In this document: positions 9,327 to 18,257 of the stretch, piece after piece
How positions within the stretch are numbered: the first letter of the stretch is position 1
Layout of the letters: each line of letters opens with the position of its first letter
Origin: Chromatiales bacterium 21-64-14
GTDB taxonomy: Bacteria > Pseudomonadota > Gammaproteobacteria > 21-64-14
Assembly (NCBI GenBank): GCA_002255365.1
Contig: NCBI01000005.1
Span: 42,392 to 106,391 of the forward strand
Length of the DNA stretch: 64,000 nucleotides
Reading direction: 5' to 3'
Made by a program: the position numbers and the translations under genes
The notes under the pieces: generated by a model
What the model was told of the DNA's origin: nothing
Seen by the model: the letters and a program-made list of their open reading frames with translations, nothing else
The model's database searches: none

Positions 9327-11177
9327 ATGAGAATAACAAGGTACCGCGCGGCCTGTGGGGCCGCGCTGTTGGTCGTCGTTGCCGGTTCCGCCCAGGGCGC
9401 CGATCTGTACTCCTCCCCCATCGTGGTGACCGCTACCCGCACCGCGGAGACCGCAGATCAGACCCTCGCCTCGGTCACCGTTATTACCCGCAGTGACATC
9501 GAGAGCAGCGGCGCCCAATCCCTACCCGAGCTCCTGCAACAGGTCAACGGCCTGGACGTCACCACCAACGGTCCGTTCGGCAAGGTGAGCTCCGTATTCC
9601 TGCGCGGTACCAGCTCGACCCAGACCCTGGTGCTGGTGGACGGCGTGCGCGTGGGCTCGGTCACCACCGGGACCGTTTCCTGGGAGTTTTTGCCGTTGTC
9701 GGAGATCCAGCGCATCGAGATCGTGCGCGGACCCCATTCCAGCCTCTACGGGCCGGACGCGGTGGGTGGTGTGATCCAGATCTTCACCCGCAAGGGCAAA
9801 GGGCCCGTGCGGCCCAGTGCCGATGTGACCTACGGCGGCCATGAGACTTACCACGCAGTCGGCGGCATCGCCGGTTCCGTGGGCCGGGGGTGGGTCAGCC
9901 TGCACGGCGGAGGGTTCGGTACCGAGGGGATCCGGGTGAGCAAACCCGGTAGCCTGGAGTTTGGAGTCCCTCTCAACGATCCAGGTAACGACGGCTATAA
10001 CAACGACTCGTTCAGTGCCGGTGCCGGCTACGATTGGGCCAACGGGACCGCCCTGCAGGTCAATGCGCTGCGCGCGGTGGGTACTACCCAGTACGATTCC
10101 AATTATCAGAATGAGGACAATTTCCTGCAGGAGGTGTTGAGCGGACAGCTCAGCTTTCGGCCCCAAGCGTTTTGGAATGTCCACCTCAAGGCGGGGCGCA
10201 GCCTGGATAACCGGACCAGCTTCCGCTCCGACGGCACGCTGCCCAGGATCCGCTTCGACAGCGAGCGGGTCACCGCCAGCTGGCAGAACGATTTTTCCAT
10301 TGGGCAGACCCAATTGTTGAGCGTGGGCCTGGATTACCTCGACGACTTGGTGTCGAGTACCACCACCTTCAACAAGACCTCGCGTTACGATGCCGGGGTG
10401 TTTACCCAGTACCAGACCCATCTGGGCCGCAACGATCTTCTGGCCGCGGTGCGCCTGGACCACAACGAGCAATTCGGCAACCACACCACCGGTAGCGTGG
10501 CGTGGGGCTACCGGTTGACGCATGCCCTGCGGGTAACCGCCTCCTATGGCACCGCGTTCCGCGCGCCCACCTTCGACGACTTGTATTTTCCGGCCTTTTT
10601 CGGCTTTCCTACCAGCAACCCGAATCTCCGCCCGGAAACGTCCCGCACTGTGGAGCTGGGCCTGCGGGGCAAGCATCCCTGGGGGCGTTGGGACATCAGC
10701 GCCTATCGGACGCGCATCCGCGACTTGATCTCCCTGGACGCCAATTACATCCCGCAGAACGTGGGCCGCGCCACCATCCGCGGCGTGGAGGCCAACCTCA
10801 ACACCCGGATCCGCGGGTGGGATCTGGGCCTTGGGCTGAATTTCATGCGCCCCCACGATGACATCAATGGCACGATACTCGCGCGCCGCTCCGAGCGTTC
10901 CCTCAAGCTTGCTCTTGGCCACGCCTTCGGTCCGGCACGGGTGCACGTGGACTGGATCGCCGAGGGTCAGCGTTTCGACAACAACGCGAACACCGTGCGG
11001 CTGGGCGGCTATGGTTTAGTGAATGCCACTGTGCAGTATGCGCTGACCCCGAGCTGGACCCTGCACGCCAGTGTGGAGAACCTGTTCAACAAGGGCTATG
11101 AGACCGCGGCTGGGTTCAACACCTTGGGCCGCACCCTGTTCGTGGGGATACGCTATGCCCCGGGCGCGGGGGCATGA
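9327..11177 (+). CDS. btuB: TonB-dependent vitamin B12 receptor, BtuB family
   Basis: Outer-membrane barrel that imports cobalamin with energy from TonB. ATG at 9327 follows a G-rich ribosome-binding site (GAGGGGGG) and gives 616 residues with a signal peptide (cut near AQG-A, residue 24-25). The TonB box is PIVVTATR at residues 31-38, followed by a plug domain (SLPELLQQVNGLDV, SVFLRGTSSTQTLVLVDGVRV, GPHSSLYGPDAVGG) and a barrel. The cobalamin riboswitch directly upstream supports B12 as substrate. The last four bases overlap tonB. Confidence 0.92.
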   Translation: MRITRYRAACGAALLVVVAGSAQGADLYSSPIVVTATRTAETADQTLASVTVITRSDIESSGAQSLPELLQQVNGLDVTTNGPFGKVSSVFLRGTSSTQTLVLVDGVRVGSVTTGTVSWEFLPLSEIQRIEIVRGPHSSLYGPDAVGGVIQIFTRKGKGPVRPSADVTYGGHETYHAVGGIAGSVGRGWVSLHGGGFGTEGIRVSKPGSLEFGVPLNDPGNDGYNNDSFSAGAGYDWANGTALQVNALRAVGTTQYDSNYQNEDNFLQEVLSGQLSFRPQAFWNVHLKAGRSLDNRTSFRSDGTLPRIRFDSERVTASWQNDFSIGQTQLLSVGLDYLDDLVSSTTTFNKTSRYDAGVFTQYQTHLGRNDLLAAVRLDHNEQFGNHTTGSVAWGYRLTHALRVTASYGTAFRAPTFDDLYFPAFFGFPTSNPNLRPETSRTVELGLRGKHPWGRWDISAYRTRIRDLISLDANYIPQNVGRATIRGVEANLNTRIRGWDLGLGLNFMRPHDDINGTILARRSERSLKLALGHAFGPARVHVDWIAEGQRFDNNANTVRLGGYGLVNATVQYALTPSWTLHASVENLFNKGYETAAGFNTLGRTLFVGIRYAPGAGA

Positions 11178-11911
11178 GCCGCGCCCTGCCCCGTTTTCTG
11201 GTGTTGTCCGCTGCCCTGCACTTGGCACTGCTGGCGGCGTGGCGGGTGCCGCCGCGGTTGTCGTTCGGTGCGCCGTCGGCCGGCGCGCCGTTGCAACTGC
11301 GCTTCGGTGTCGCCGCGGCACCGATGTCGGGGGCCGGCACCGTGTGGTCGCACGCCACGTCCCGCCCCGTCTCCGTGCCCGCCCGCCGCGTGGCACACCG
11401 GGCATCGCCGCGGACTCCGCCGCACCACGAACCGCCTCAGACCGCGCGCCGCCGCCCGTGGCATCCGGTGGCGGCGGCGGTGAGTCCGCACGCGGTAGCA
11501 CGCGACCCAGTTGGGGGGGATACGGCAAGGGTGGTGGTGCACACCGTGATGTCTGGCGCGCAGCCCGGGGCCCACGCCGAGCGCACCCCGTCCAGCGCCG
11601 CCGGGAACGGCGCGTCGGTGGCACAATTTCTGCGCAGCGCGGTACTGCGGCTGTTGGCGGACCACTTTGAATATCCATGGATCGCCCGGCGCCAGGGCTG
11701 GGAGGGCGAGGTGCGCTTGGCGCTGCGGGTGGGCTCCGATGGGCGCGTCTCCGACTTGCGAGTGGTAGGCACCTCAGGCTATGCGATATTGGACCGCTCC
11801 GCGCTGGAGAGCGCACGCCATATCCACAGTGTGCCCGACGCCGCCCGTTGGCTGGATGGGCGGCATTTTGATATCGTTCTTCCGGTGGAATACCGCTTGG
11901 TGAACGGCTGA
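11174..11911 (+). CDS. tonB: Energy transducer TonB
   Basis: TonB spans the inner membrane and the periplasm and delivers proton-motive-force energy to outer-membrane receptors. The 245-residue protein has an N-terminal helix (about residues 7-22), a proline- and arginine-rich middle, and a C-terminal TonB domain from about 155 on (HFEYPWIARRQGWEGEVRLAL, GRVSDLRVVGTSGYAILDRS). ATG overlaps the btuB stop by four bases, so it is probably dedicated to the B12 receptor. No exbB or exbD is in the window. The middle is very arginine-rich for a TonB linker. Confidence 0.88.
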   Translation: MSRALPRFLVLSAALHLALLAAWRVPPRLSFGAPSAGAPLQLRFGVAAAPMSGAGTVWSHATSRPVSVPARRVAHRASPRTPPHHEPPQTARRRPWHPVAAAVSPHAVARDPVGGDTARVVVHTVMSGAQPGAHAERTPSSAAGNGASVAQFLRSAVLRLLADHFEYPWIARRQGWEGEVRLALRVGSDGRVSDLRVVGTSGYAILDRSALESARHIHSVPDAARWLDGRHFDIVLPVEYRLVNG

Positions 11912-11929
11912 GTCCGCGGGAGCCGCACG

Positions 11930-12484
11930 ATGGGACACCGTTTATCGAAGATCTACACCCGTACCGGGGACCAGGGCACGACCGGCCTCGGTGACGGCGG
12001 TCGGGTTGCCAAAGACGATCCGCGGGTCGAGGCCTACGGTACCGTGGACGAGCTCAACAGCACGCTAGGGTTGGTGCTGGCGCAGCCGCTACCCGCTGGG
12101 GTGCGCGAGTGCCTGCTGGAGGTACAGCACGACCTGTTCGATCTGGGCGGTGAACTGTGTATTCCCGGACATACCGCCATCCGCGCCGCCCAGGTCACGG
12201 TCTTGGAGCGGACACTGGACCGTTTCAACGCCGATCTTCCGCCGCTGAAGGAGTTCATACTGCCCGGCGGCGGTCCCGCCGGCGCCGCCTGCCATCTGGC
12301 GCGCACCGTATGCCGCCGTGCCGAGCGCCGCGTGGTGACCTTGGCACGCAACGCCGCCGTGGGCCCGGAGGTCGTGCGCTACCTGAACCGCCTGTCCGAC
12401 CTGCTGTTTGTGATCGCCCGGGTCCTGGCGCGCCAGGGGGGTGGTCAGGAGACGCTATGGTGCCGTAGCCGGTCGCCCGGCTGA
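11930..12484 (+). CDS. ATP:cob(I)alamin adenosyltransferase, PduO type
   Basis: Converts cob(I)alamin to adenosylcobalamin using ATP. The 184-residue protein shows the PduO-family N-terminus IYTRTGDQGTTGLGDG (ATP binding), YGTVDELNSTLG, DLFDLGGEL, and the C-terminal RYLNRLSDLLFVIAR. It is not of the CobA/BtuR fold. It lies 18 bases after tonB and completes the riboswitch-controlled uptake and activation unit. It converges on the pst genes with only 17 bases between. Confidence 0.95.
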   Translation: MGHRLSKIYTRTGDQGTTGLGDGGRVAKDDPRVEAYGTVDELNSTLGLVLAQPLPAGVRECLLEVQHDLFDLGGELCIPGHTAIRAAQVTVLERTLDRFNADLPPLKEFILPGGGPAGAACHLARTVCRRAERRVVTLARNAAVGPEVVRYLNRLSDLLFVIARVLARQGGGQETLWCRSRSPG

Positions 12485-12501
12485 GGTTTGAGCGGCGTCC
12501 C

Positions 12502-13392
12502 TCAGCGTGCGCCGAGCCGGCGCGAGAATCCGGTCAGCAGCAGTCGTGCCAGCACGTTGATCAGCAGCACCAGGGCCGTGATCAGCAGCGCGGCCGCAAA
12601 CGCCAGACGGTGGGCCGATGCGAAGGGTTCGTTGATGAAGGTCCAGATCACGTAGGTGAGGTAGCCCACCGGTTCATGGGTGAGGTTTCCGTTCCATAGA
12701 TAGTTGGACCAGCCCGCGGTATACAACAACGGCGCGGTCTCCCCCATGCCGATTGCCAGGGCGAGCAGGATCCCCGTAAGGACCGCAGGCGCTCCGGCCG
12801 GCAATACCACGCGCAGGCTCACCCGCCAGTCTTGGGCGCCCAGGGCGTAGGCTGCCTCCCGCACGCCGAACGGCACTTGGCGCAGGGCCAGGTCCGTGGT
12901 GCGGGCGATATAGGGCACCATCATGATGGCCAAGGTGATGGCGCCCGCCGCGAGCGAGAAGTTCCAGCCAAACGCGATCACCATGGTGATATAACCGAAA
13001 TAGCCGAGCACGATGGACGGCACCCCCACCAGCACGTCGGCCCAGAACCGCACCGCGTGTCCCCAGCGGCCGCGGCCGAACTCCGACAGATAGATGCCGG
13101 TCCCGATCCCCAGCGGCGCGGCGAGCAGCAACGCGCCGCCCGCCAGCAGCCCGGTCCCGGTGATCGCGTTGGCGAGCCCGCCGCCGATCCCGTTGGTGAC
13201 TTGGGTGAACAAGTCCAGGGACAGGCTCGATGCGCCTTTGTGCATGACCAGGTAGAGCAGGTCCGCGATGGCAAGCGCGAGCAGGACAAAGGCGAGGACG
13301 CTGATGGTCCAGCCCAATACATTGAACACCCTGCGCCGGCGTATCCGTGCCAGGGCGTGGTGCGTGGCGTCGGCCGAGGATCGCGGCTTCAT
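12502..13392 (-). CDS. pstA: Phosphate ABC transporter permease PstA
   Basis: Inner-membrane permease of the high-affinity phosphate transporter. The 296-residue protein has six membrane helices and the permease EAA loop REAAYALGAQDWRVSLRVVL. Family stretches such as LVGVPSIVLGYFGY and GETAPLLYT are clear. ATG at 13392 overlaps the pstC stop by four bases. The usual next gene, pstB, is missing: the adenosyltransferase gene follows at once on the other strand. Confidence 0.95.
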   Translation of the reverse strand: MKPRSSADATHHALARIRRRRVFNVLGWTISVLAFVLLALAIADLLYLVMHKGASSLSLDLFTQVTNGIGGGLANAITGTGLLAGGALLLAAPLGIGTGIYLSEFGRGRWGHAVRFWADVLVGVPSIVLGYFGYITMVIAFGWNFSLAAGAITLAIMMVPYIARTTDLALRQVPFGVREAAYALGAQDWRVSLRVVLPAGAPAVLTGILLALAIGMGETAPLLYTAGWSNYLWNGNLTHEPVGYLTYVIWTFINEPFASAHRLAFAAALLITALVLLINVLARLLLTGFSRRLGAR

Positions 13393-14465
13393 CGGCCTCC
13401 CGCGTAGCGCAGCAACACGCGGGCCAGCATGTTCACCCCTGCGGAGATCACCAGCAATATCAGCGCGATTTCGGCCAGTGCCCGCACCGCCATGGAGGTG
13501 GGGTCCTGCAGGGCACTGTCCAGTTGCGAGACGATGAAGGAGGACATGGTGGAGATCGGACTATAGGCGTTGTCCGGCAGGTAGTTGAGGGCATTGCCGC
13601 TCACCATCAGCACCGCCATGGTTTCTCCCAGCGCACGCCCCAGCGCAAGCATGCTGGAACCGATCAGTACCCGGCGCAGGCTTGGCAGCACCACCTTCCA
13701 GAATACCTCGATGGACGTCGCGCCGACGCTGAAGCCGGCCTCCCGCAGTGCGATGGGCGTTGCCACGATGGCGTCGCGCAGGGTCGCTGCAATCAGCGGC
13801 ACGATCATGAGCGCCAGCACCAGGGCGGCGGTCAACAGCCCGTAGCCGCTGCCGGTGGGGCCGCCGAAGAAGGGGATGAATCCCAGGAACCGGGCCATCA
13901 TCGGGTAGACGTGGCGGCTCAACAGGGGGATCAGCACCACGTAGCCCCACAGCCCGAACACCACGCTCGGCACCCCGGCGAGCAGCTCCACAAAGAAGGA
14001 GAGTGTTCCGCGCAGGCGCCGCGGCGCGCCCTCGGCGAGAAACAGCGCGGTCCCGATCCCGACCGGGAGCGCCAGAGCCATCGCCATCAGGGAGCTGAGC
14101 AGGGTGCCGACGATCAAGAACAGGATCCCGTAGTCGGCGTCCGGCAGCACTTGCTGTCCGCCCACCGATATCGGATCGGAGTACAGGCGTCCCAGGTTCC
14201 AGGTATCCTGATACAGGAAGTGCAGCCCGTTGAAGCGCACCGCCGGCCACGCGTATATGGTCAGGAACAGGAACAGCGCCAGCATGATCACCGGGATCGA
14301 TGCAGCAATGGAAGCCGTCGCGCTGCGGAACCACCGGCGCAGCGCGTGACGCCAAAAGGAATGGCGCACCGCCGGCGGAAACCGCCGGCGGGCGCCATCG
14401 GTTACGGGCCCGAGCAGGGGCTCAGCGGATCTGGTCAATCTGTCGTCTGCTGAGTTTTGCCACAC
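13389..14465 (-). CDS. pstC: Phosphate ABC transporter permease PstC
   Basis: Second permease of the phosphate transporter. It has a long cytosolic N-terminus, six membrane helices, a periplasmic loop with VRFNGLHFLYQDTWNLG, and the EAA loop LREAGFSVGATSIEVFWKVV. The ATG at 14465 (358 residues) lies inside pstS and gives a 44-base overlap. An in-frame TTG near 14435 would cut the overlap to about 15 bases and is an alternative start. Confidence 0.93.
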   Translation of the reverse strand: MWQNSADDRLTRSAEPLLGPVTDGARRRFPPAVRHSFWRHALRRWFRSATASIAASIPVIMLALFLFLTIYAWPAVRFNGLHFLYQDTWNLGRLYSDPISVGGQQVLPDADYGILFLIVGTLLSSLMAMALALPVGIGTALFLAEGAPRRLRGTLSFFVELLAGVPSVVFGLWGYVVLIPLLSRHVYPMMARFLGFIPFFGGPTGSGYGLLTAALVLALMIVPLIAATLRDAIVATPIALREAGFSVGATSIEVFWKVVLPSLRRVLIGSSMLALGRALGETMAVLMVSGNALNYLPDNAYSPISTMSSFIVSQLDSALQDPTSMAVRALAEIALILLVISAGVNMLARVLLRYAGGR

Positions 14466-15516
14466 TCTTCGGGAGCGGCACGAAGTTCACTTCCTTCATG
14501 AAGTGAGCAGCGTTTCCGCCACGCGCCTCAATGGCCCAGCCGAGCAGTTCACGCACCGCGTGGCCCATTTCCGGGGTCGATTGTTTTTTGTCGACGATGG
14601 CATACTCGTAGTTGATGATCGGATACGATTCATCGCCTGGCGCGAAGATCAGGCTGATGCGCTGGTCCGCCGGGGTCTTGGGTACCATCTTGGCGGCGGC
14701 GGCCATTACCGTACGGGTGGTCGGCAGCACGAAGCGCCCGGCGCGGTTCTCCAAACGGGCCTCACCGAGTTCGGCCTTGTCCACCTCCTTCTTGTAGCTC
14801 ACGCCCACGTAGGCGACCGAATAGGGTGTGGTCTGGAGCGCCTGTACCATGCCTGGGTTTCCGATTGCACCGATTCCATTGCGCACCGGAGGCCAGCTCA
14901 CCGTCGTACCGTAGCCCAGCGCGCTGTTCCACGACGGCGTCGAATCGCTCAGGTACTGGGTGAAGATGAAGGTGTCGCCGCTGCCGTCACTGCGATGCAC
15001 CGGAACGATGAGGTTGTGCGGCAGTTTCACCCCATGGTTGATGCGGACGATGGCCGCATCGTCCCAACGGGTGATCTTGCCGCTGTAGATCCCCGCAAGG
15101 ACGGGGCCGCTCAGGCGCAGGTGGTCGCGGTTCAGGCCGGGCACATTATAGTTGACCATCTGCGAGGAAATCGCCAGGGGAATGCTCAGCATGCCGGGAT
15201 GCTGGCGTACCAGGGCGTCGCTCAGGTAGGCGTCGGAGGCACCGATCTGTGCCACGCCGGAGACCGCCTGCGCGATACCGGTTCCGCTACCCGTGGATTG
15301 GGTGGTGATCCGCACGTTCGGGTGGGCGCGGGTGTAGGGCGGCACCCATAGATTGAACAGCGGGTAGAGCAGCGATGAACCGGTCTCCAATACGGTGACC
15401 GTCGAATTCGCCGACGCGCCCACGGGTAAACCGAACGCGGCGACGGCACCGGCCAACACGGCGCCTTTGAACAGGGACCGGGCGATCCGGGTGACAGTTT
15501 GGGGCGATCTTGGCAT
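14422..15516 (-). CDS. pstS: Phosphate-binding periplasmic protein PstS
   Basis: Captures inorganic phosphate in the periplasm for the PstCAB transporter. It has a signal peptide (basic start, hydrophobic GAVLAGAVAAFGLPVGASA) and the substrate-binding motifs TGSGTGIAQAVSG, GASDAYLS and HRSDGSGDTFIFTQYL. Two ATGs are adjacent; I chose the second (15516, 364 residues) because the GGAG lies six bases upstream of it. An upstream in-frame ATG at 15624 has no support. Confidence 0.95.
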   Translation of the reverse strand: MPRSPQTVTRIARSLFKGAVLAGAVAAFGLPVGASANSTVTVLETGSSLLYPLFNLWVPPYTRAHPNVRITTQSTGSGTGIAQAVSGVAQIGASDAYLSDALVRQHPGMLSIPLAISSQMVNYNVPGLNRDHLRLSGPVLAGIYSGKITRWDDAAIVRINHGVKLPHNLIVPVHRSDGSGDTFIFTQYLSDSTPSWNSALGYGTTVSWPPVRNGIGAIGNPGMVQALQTTPYSVAYVGVSYKKEVDKAELGEARLENRAGRFVLPTTRTVMAAAAKMVPKTPADQRISLIFAPGDESYPIINYEYAIVDKKQSTPEMGHAVRELLGWAIEARGGNAAHFMKEVNFVPLPKSVAKLSRRQIDQIR

Positions 15517-15622
15517 CATGGTCTCCTTGGTGACGTTTGCGGTGCCGGGTGACGCGGAGTGGCCCGCGGTTGCCCGGACGCGGCATGGATACTGGCCCGG
15601 ATATGGGCAGCCGGTGCGAGGC

Positions 15623-15645
15623 ACTATAGCGGTGGAATGTGACAG
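15623..15645 (-). promoter_or_regulatory. Putative Pho-regulated promoter of pstSCA
   Basis: Read on the minus strand, the half-site CTGTCAC is followed after ten bases by a TATAGT -10 element. That is the spacing of PhoB-activated promoters, where the Pho box replaces the -35 element. The upstream second half-site is poor (about three of seven matches), so this is a tentative call. It lies about 110 bases before the pstS start. Confidence 0.4.
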
Positions 15646-15789
15646 GATTCTTACGACGCACTGCTCTCCGCAGGCAATTATCTGTAGAGATAGATTTGTA
15701 GTGTTTAACGTTACAGTTTATCGATGCATTCGACGACATGAATCGGCGTTGGGCGCGCAATCCGGGGGCGGTACTACCGGGGAACGACC

Positions 15790-16113
15790 TTGACTGACCG
15801 TGCGGTGGACCGGGACGCGCTGCTGCTTGCGGTGGAACACCTGGACCGGCTGGAGCTCTACGGGGAGGCGGAGGTGCCTGCCGCGGTGATTGAGAACCGC
15901 CCGGGTCAGCAGCTCTCCCTGGCGATCTACTACAAGGTCGCTGTGGAGTTCGGCGGCATTGGTCCGGCGGCGGCGCGCCGTGCGCTCAACCTGTTCGGAG
16001 GTCATGTGGAGGATGCACGCGCGGCTCCCGGTCGCCATCCCCACATCGAACGCCTGTTCCGCATCCTGGAACACGGCGAGTATTTCGCGGCCAAGGCGAT
16101 CCCGAAGACGTGA
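15790..16113 (+). CDS. DUF2322 family protein
   Basis: A 107-residue cytosolic protein of unknown function. It matches my memory of DUF2322 by the pattern IENRPGQQLSLAIYYKVAVE followed by a C-terminal PGRHPHIERLFRIL segment. The start codon is TTG at 15790, with GGGGAACG just upstream as ribosome-binding site. It is followed 34 bases later by a nucleotide-binding protein gene in the same direction, so the two may form an operon. Confidence 0.7.
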   Translation: MTDRAVDRDALLLAVEHLDRLELYGEAEVPAAVIENRPGQQLSLAIYYKVAVEFGGIGPAAARRALNLFGGHVEDARAAPGRHPHIERLFRILEHGEYFAAKAIPKT

Positions 16114-16147
16114 AGTCGCGGAGGCGTGCGTTGGGCATCTTGGATCC

Positions 16148-16921
16148 ATGAAGCCACCGGCGGTCGTGATCGGCATCGGCGAGATGGGAGGTGTGTTCGC
16201 CCGCGGACTGTTGCGCACCGGCCATCCTGTGGTTCCGGTGCTCAGCGATTCCGACACCGACGCATTGGCCGCCCAGGTACCGACGCCCGCTGTGGTGCTG
16301 GTGGCGGTAGGCGAGACGCAGCTTGCGCCGGTGTTGAATTCGATTCCGCTGCAATGGCGCCAGCGCCTCGCGTTGCTGCAGAACGAACTACTGCCGCGTG
16401 ATTGGGAAGGCCACGGCATCGATACCCCGACGGTGATCGCTGTATGGTTTGAAAAAAAAACCGGCCAGGACGTCTCGGTCATCCAATCCTCCCCGGTCCA
16501 CGGTCCCGCCGCGGAGCTGACCCGCGATGCCCTGGGAACGCTGGGTATCCCGGCCCATGTACTGCACGATGCCCATGACCTGTGTTTCGAGCTGGTACGC
16601 AAGAACCTCTACATCCTCACCAGCAATATCGCGGGACTGGAGGCCGGTGGTGACGTGGGCACCCTGTGGGATAACTATCAGGAACTGGCCGCGGAGGTGG
16701 CCGCTGAAGTCCTGGCGATACAGGAGTGGCGGGTGGGCTGGCCGCTCCCACGGCAGGCGCTGCTGGCGGGTATGGTGGAAGCGTTCCACGCGGACCCACG
16801 CCACCGCTGTACCGGCCGCAGCGCACCTCTGCGTTTGGCACGCGCCCTCGCCCATGCCGACCAGGCAGGACTGGCGGTGCCCCGTCTGCGGTCACTCCAT
16901 GCACAGTTCCCGGCGGATTAA
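16148..16921 (+). CDS. Rossmann-fold NAD(P)-binding protein of unknown function
   Basis: A 257-residue protein that begins with a beta strand and a glycine-rich loop, VVIGIGEMGGVFARGLL, as in 6-phosphogluconate or ketopantoate reductase-like folds. The middle (VLVAVGETQLAPVL, LLQNELLPRDW) also looks like the reductase pattern in which a substrate-checking loop follows the nucleotide-binding half. The C-terminal half is helical and would form the second domain. I do not recognise a specific substrate. It probably shares a transcript with the DUF2322 gene upstream. Confidence 0.6.
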   Translation: MKPPAVVIGIGEMGGVFARGLLRTGHPVVPVLSDSDTDALAAQVPTPAVVLVAVGETQLAPVLNSIPLQWRQRLALLQNELLPRDWEGHGIDTPTVIAVWFEKKTGQDVSVIQSSPVHGPAAELTRDALGTLGIPAHVLHDAHDLCFELVRKNLYILTSNIAGLEAGGDVGTLWDNYQELAAEVAAEVLAIQEWRVGWPLPRQALLAGMVEAFHADPRHRCTGRSAPLRLARALAHADQAGLAVPRLRSLHAQFPAD

Positions 16922-17306
16922 TTCGGTGTAGTTCCGCGACCAGTGTGCGGCGTTGCCTGCCTGCAGTAGGCAGCGGTACAAATCGTATTGCCGCGCTCTT
17001 CCTGCGTGACGGTGAAGGCCAGGTTGCCGCACGGTGTCTACGGGAGAGACCCATCTCCGGATTGCGGCAGGGGCAATGGGCACGCGGGCCGTTGCGGCGC
17101 GATGCTCGATCTGCGCGGGTTACCGCGGTGGCTCTGTGGCCCGCGACCACAGAATAGTGGAATCCGCGCGAACTCGCGTCACCGAAACACCTACTTGCGA
17201 CCGCCACAGGTGCCCCGGCGACAAACGCGGACGCCGCGCCGCGCCGTGGAGGCGCTGCGCTGCGGATCGCGCCCTGAACTTTTCACAAGGGACCCGGTCA
17301 TAGTGT
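16922..17306 (+). other. Intergenic region with no recognised gene
   Basis: About 385 bases between the NAD-binding protein gene and the candidate small RNA. One short hairpin (CTGCCT...AGGCAG, about 16960-16977) lies near the upstream gene and has no U-tract. No frame here looks coding. At the right end CTGAAC...CATAGT (-10 at 17299-17304) is a plausible promoter for the small RNA. Confidence 0.4.
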
Positions 17307-17308
17307 GT

Positions 17309-17432
17309 GGGCGCTAGGATTGGCGCCCACCCGCTTTATCCTCCCTGAGCGGGAATAGCCACCCAGTTTTCCCCAGACTGGGTGATTGTATTGCCCCGGT
17401 TTTCTCCCCCCCTTGAAAACCGGGGTTTTTTT
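17309..17432 (+). ncRNA. Candidate small RNA with four hairpins and C-rich loops
   Basis: Four perfect hairpins follow one another. Hairpin 1: stem 17307-17314 with 17323-17330. Hairpin 2: 17331-17335 with 17348-17352, loop containing CCTCCC. Hairpin 3: 17360-17367 with 17377-17384, loop containing CCCC. Hairpin 4: 17394-17404 with 17415-17425, loop of seven C, then seven T. A -10-like CATAGT lies at 17299-17304, placing a start at the foot of hairpin 1. Three unpaired C-rich loops are complementary to Shine-Dalgarno sequences. This is the design of the Xanthomonas sX13 RNA and of anti-SD 'CCUCC' small RNAs. No ORF of note is inside. Homology to sX13 is inference from architecture only. Confidence 0.65.
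17394..17432 (+). terminator. Strong Rho-independent terminator
   Basis: An 11-base-pair perfect stem (17394-17404 with 17415-17425) closing a C-rich ten-base loop, followed by seven T on the plus strand. It ends the candidate small RNA. It has no U-tract on the minus strand, so it is not the terminator of engB, which converges from the right. Confidence 0.85.
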
Positions 17433-17454
17433 GTCTCCCACTTTTGCGCCGGTT

Positions 17455-18066
17455 TTACGCCTGCGGGCCGTGGTCTCCGAACCACCCATCCAACACGGCC
17501 GACGCTTCGTCGATCCCCAGGCGGCGGGGGACCGAGAAGAGCTGCGCACTGACCCGAGCATAGCGCTCTTCTACAGTGCGCTGCAGTGCGAGCAGGGCCG
17601 CGATTCCCGGGCCACGCTTGAGTTTATCGGCTTTGGTGAGCAGCACATGTACCGGCAATCCGGCGCGGTGGCACCAGTCGAGCATGGTAGTGTCCAGGTT
17701 AGTAAGGGGGTGGCGGATGTCCATTACCAGGATCAGGCCCCGCAGGGACTCGCGGTGCTCCAAGTACTCCGCGAGTCCCAGCTCCCAACGCGTCTTGACG
17801 GCTACCGGCACCTTGGCATAGCCGTAACCTGGGAGATCGACCAGCCGCAGGTCGGGCGTCACCTGGAAGAAATTGAGGAGCTGAGTGCGCCCTGGGGTTT
17901 TGCTGGTGCGGGCCAGGGTCTGCTGGTCAGTGAGGGCGTTGAGTGCGCTGGACTTGCCGGCGTTGGACCGTCCCGCGAAGGCCACCTCACCACCCCGGTC
18001 CGGGGGGGCGTGGGCCAGATCCGGGGCGCTGCATAGGAATTGGGCACGACGGTAGCGGGAACCCAT
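17455..18066 (-). CDS. engB: Ribosome biogenesis GTP-binding protein EngB/YsxC
   Basis: Essential GTPase for 50S subunit assembly in the cytosol. In this 203-residue protein the G1 motif is GRSNAGKS (32-39), G2 lies in TPGRT (57-61), G3 is DLPGYG (77-82) and G4 is TKADK (144-148). ATG at 18066 is chosen because the family starts close to [11 protein letters not shown]; the frame is open back to 18138 but the extra residues are atypical. It is divergent from cytochrome c4, the usual partner of engB in Gammaproteobacteria. Confidence 0.96.
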   Translation of the reverse strand: MGSRYRRAQFLCSAPDLAHAPPDRGGEVAFAGRSNAGKSSALNALTDQQTLARTSKTPGRTQLLNFFQVTPDLRLVDLPGYGYAKVPVAVKTRWELGLAEYLEHRESLRGLILVMDIRHPLTNLDTTMLDWCHRAGLPVHVLLTKADKLKRGPGIAALLALQRTVEERYARVSAQLFSVPRRLGIDEASAVLDGWFGDHGPQA

Positions 18067-18257
18067 ATGCCTATATAACACCGCCGCGGTGGCGCAACGC
18101 AAGGTGATAGGGCGGCCGGTATTGACCACAAGCGCCACAACTGATATACAGGCAACGCAATTTTTCGCCTCGCCTTAGTGTGTCCGTACCCACCCGCCCT
18201 GGTTCTGGACCGTAAGGCCGACCCGTCACGGAGCGGATCTTCAGGAGTCGGTGCCTA

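Noticed and set aside
13347..14453. A 368-residue plus-strand frame over pstC
   Set aside because: Gln/His-rich shadow; the minus strand encodes PstC.
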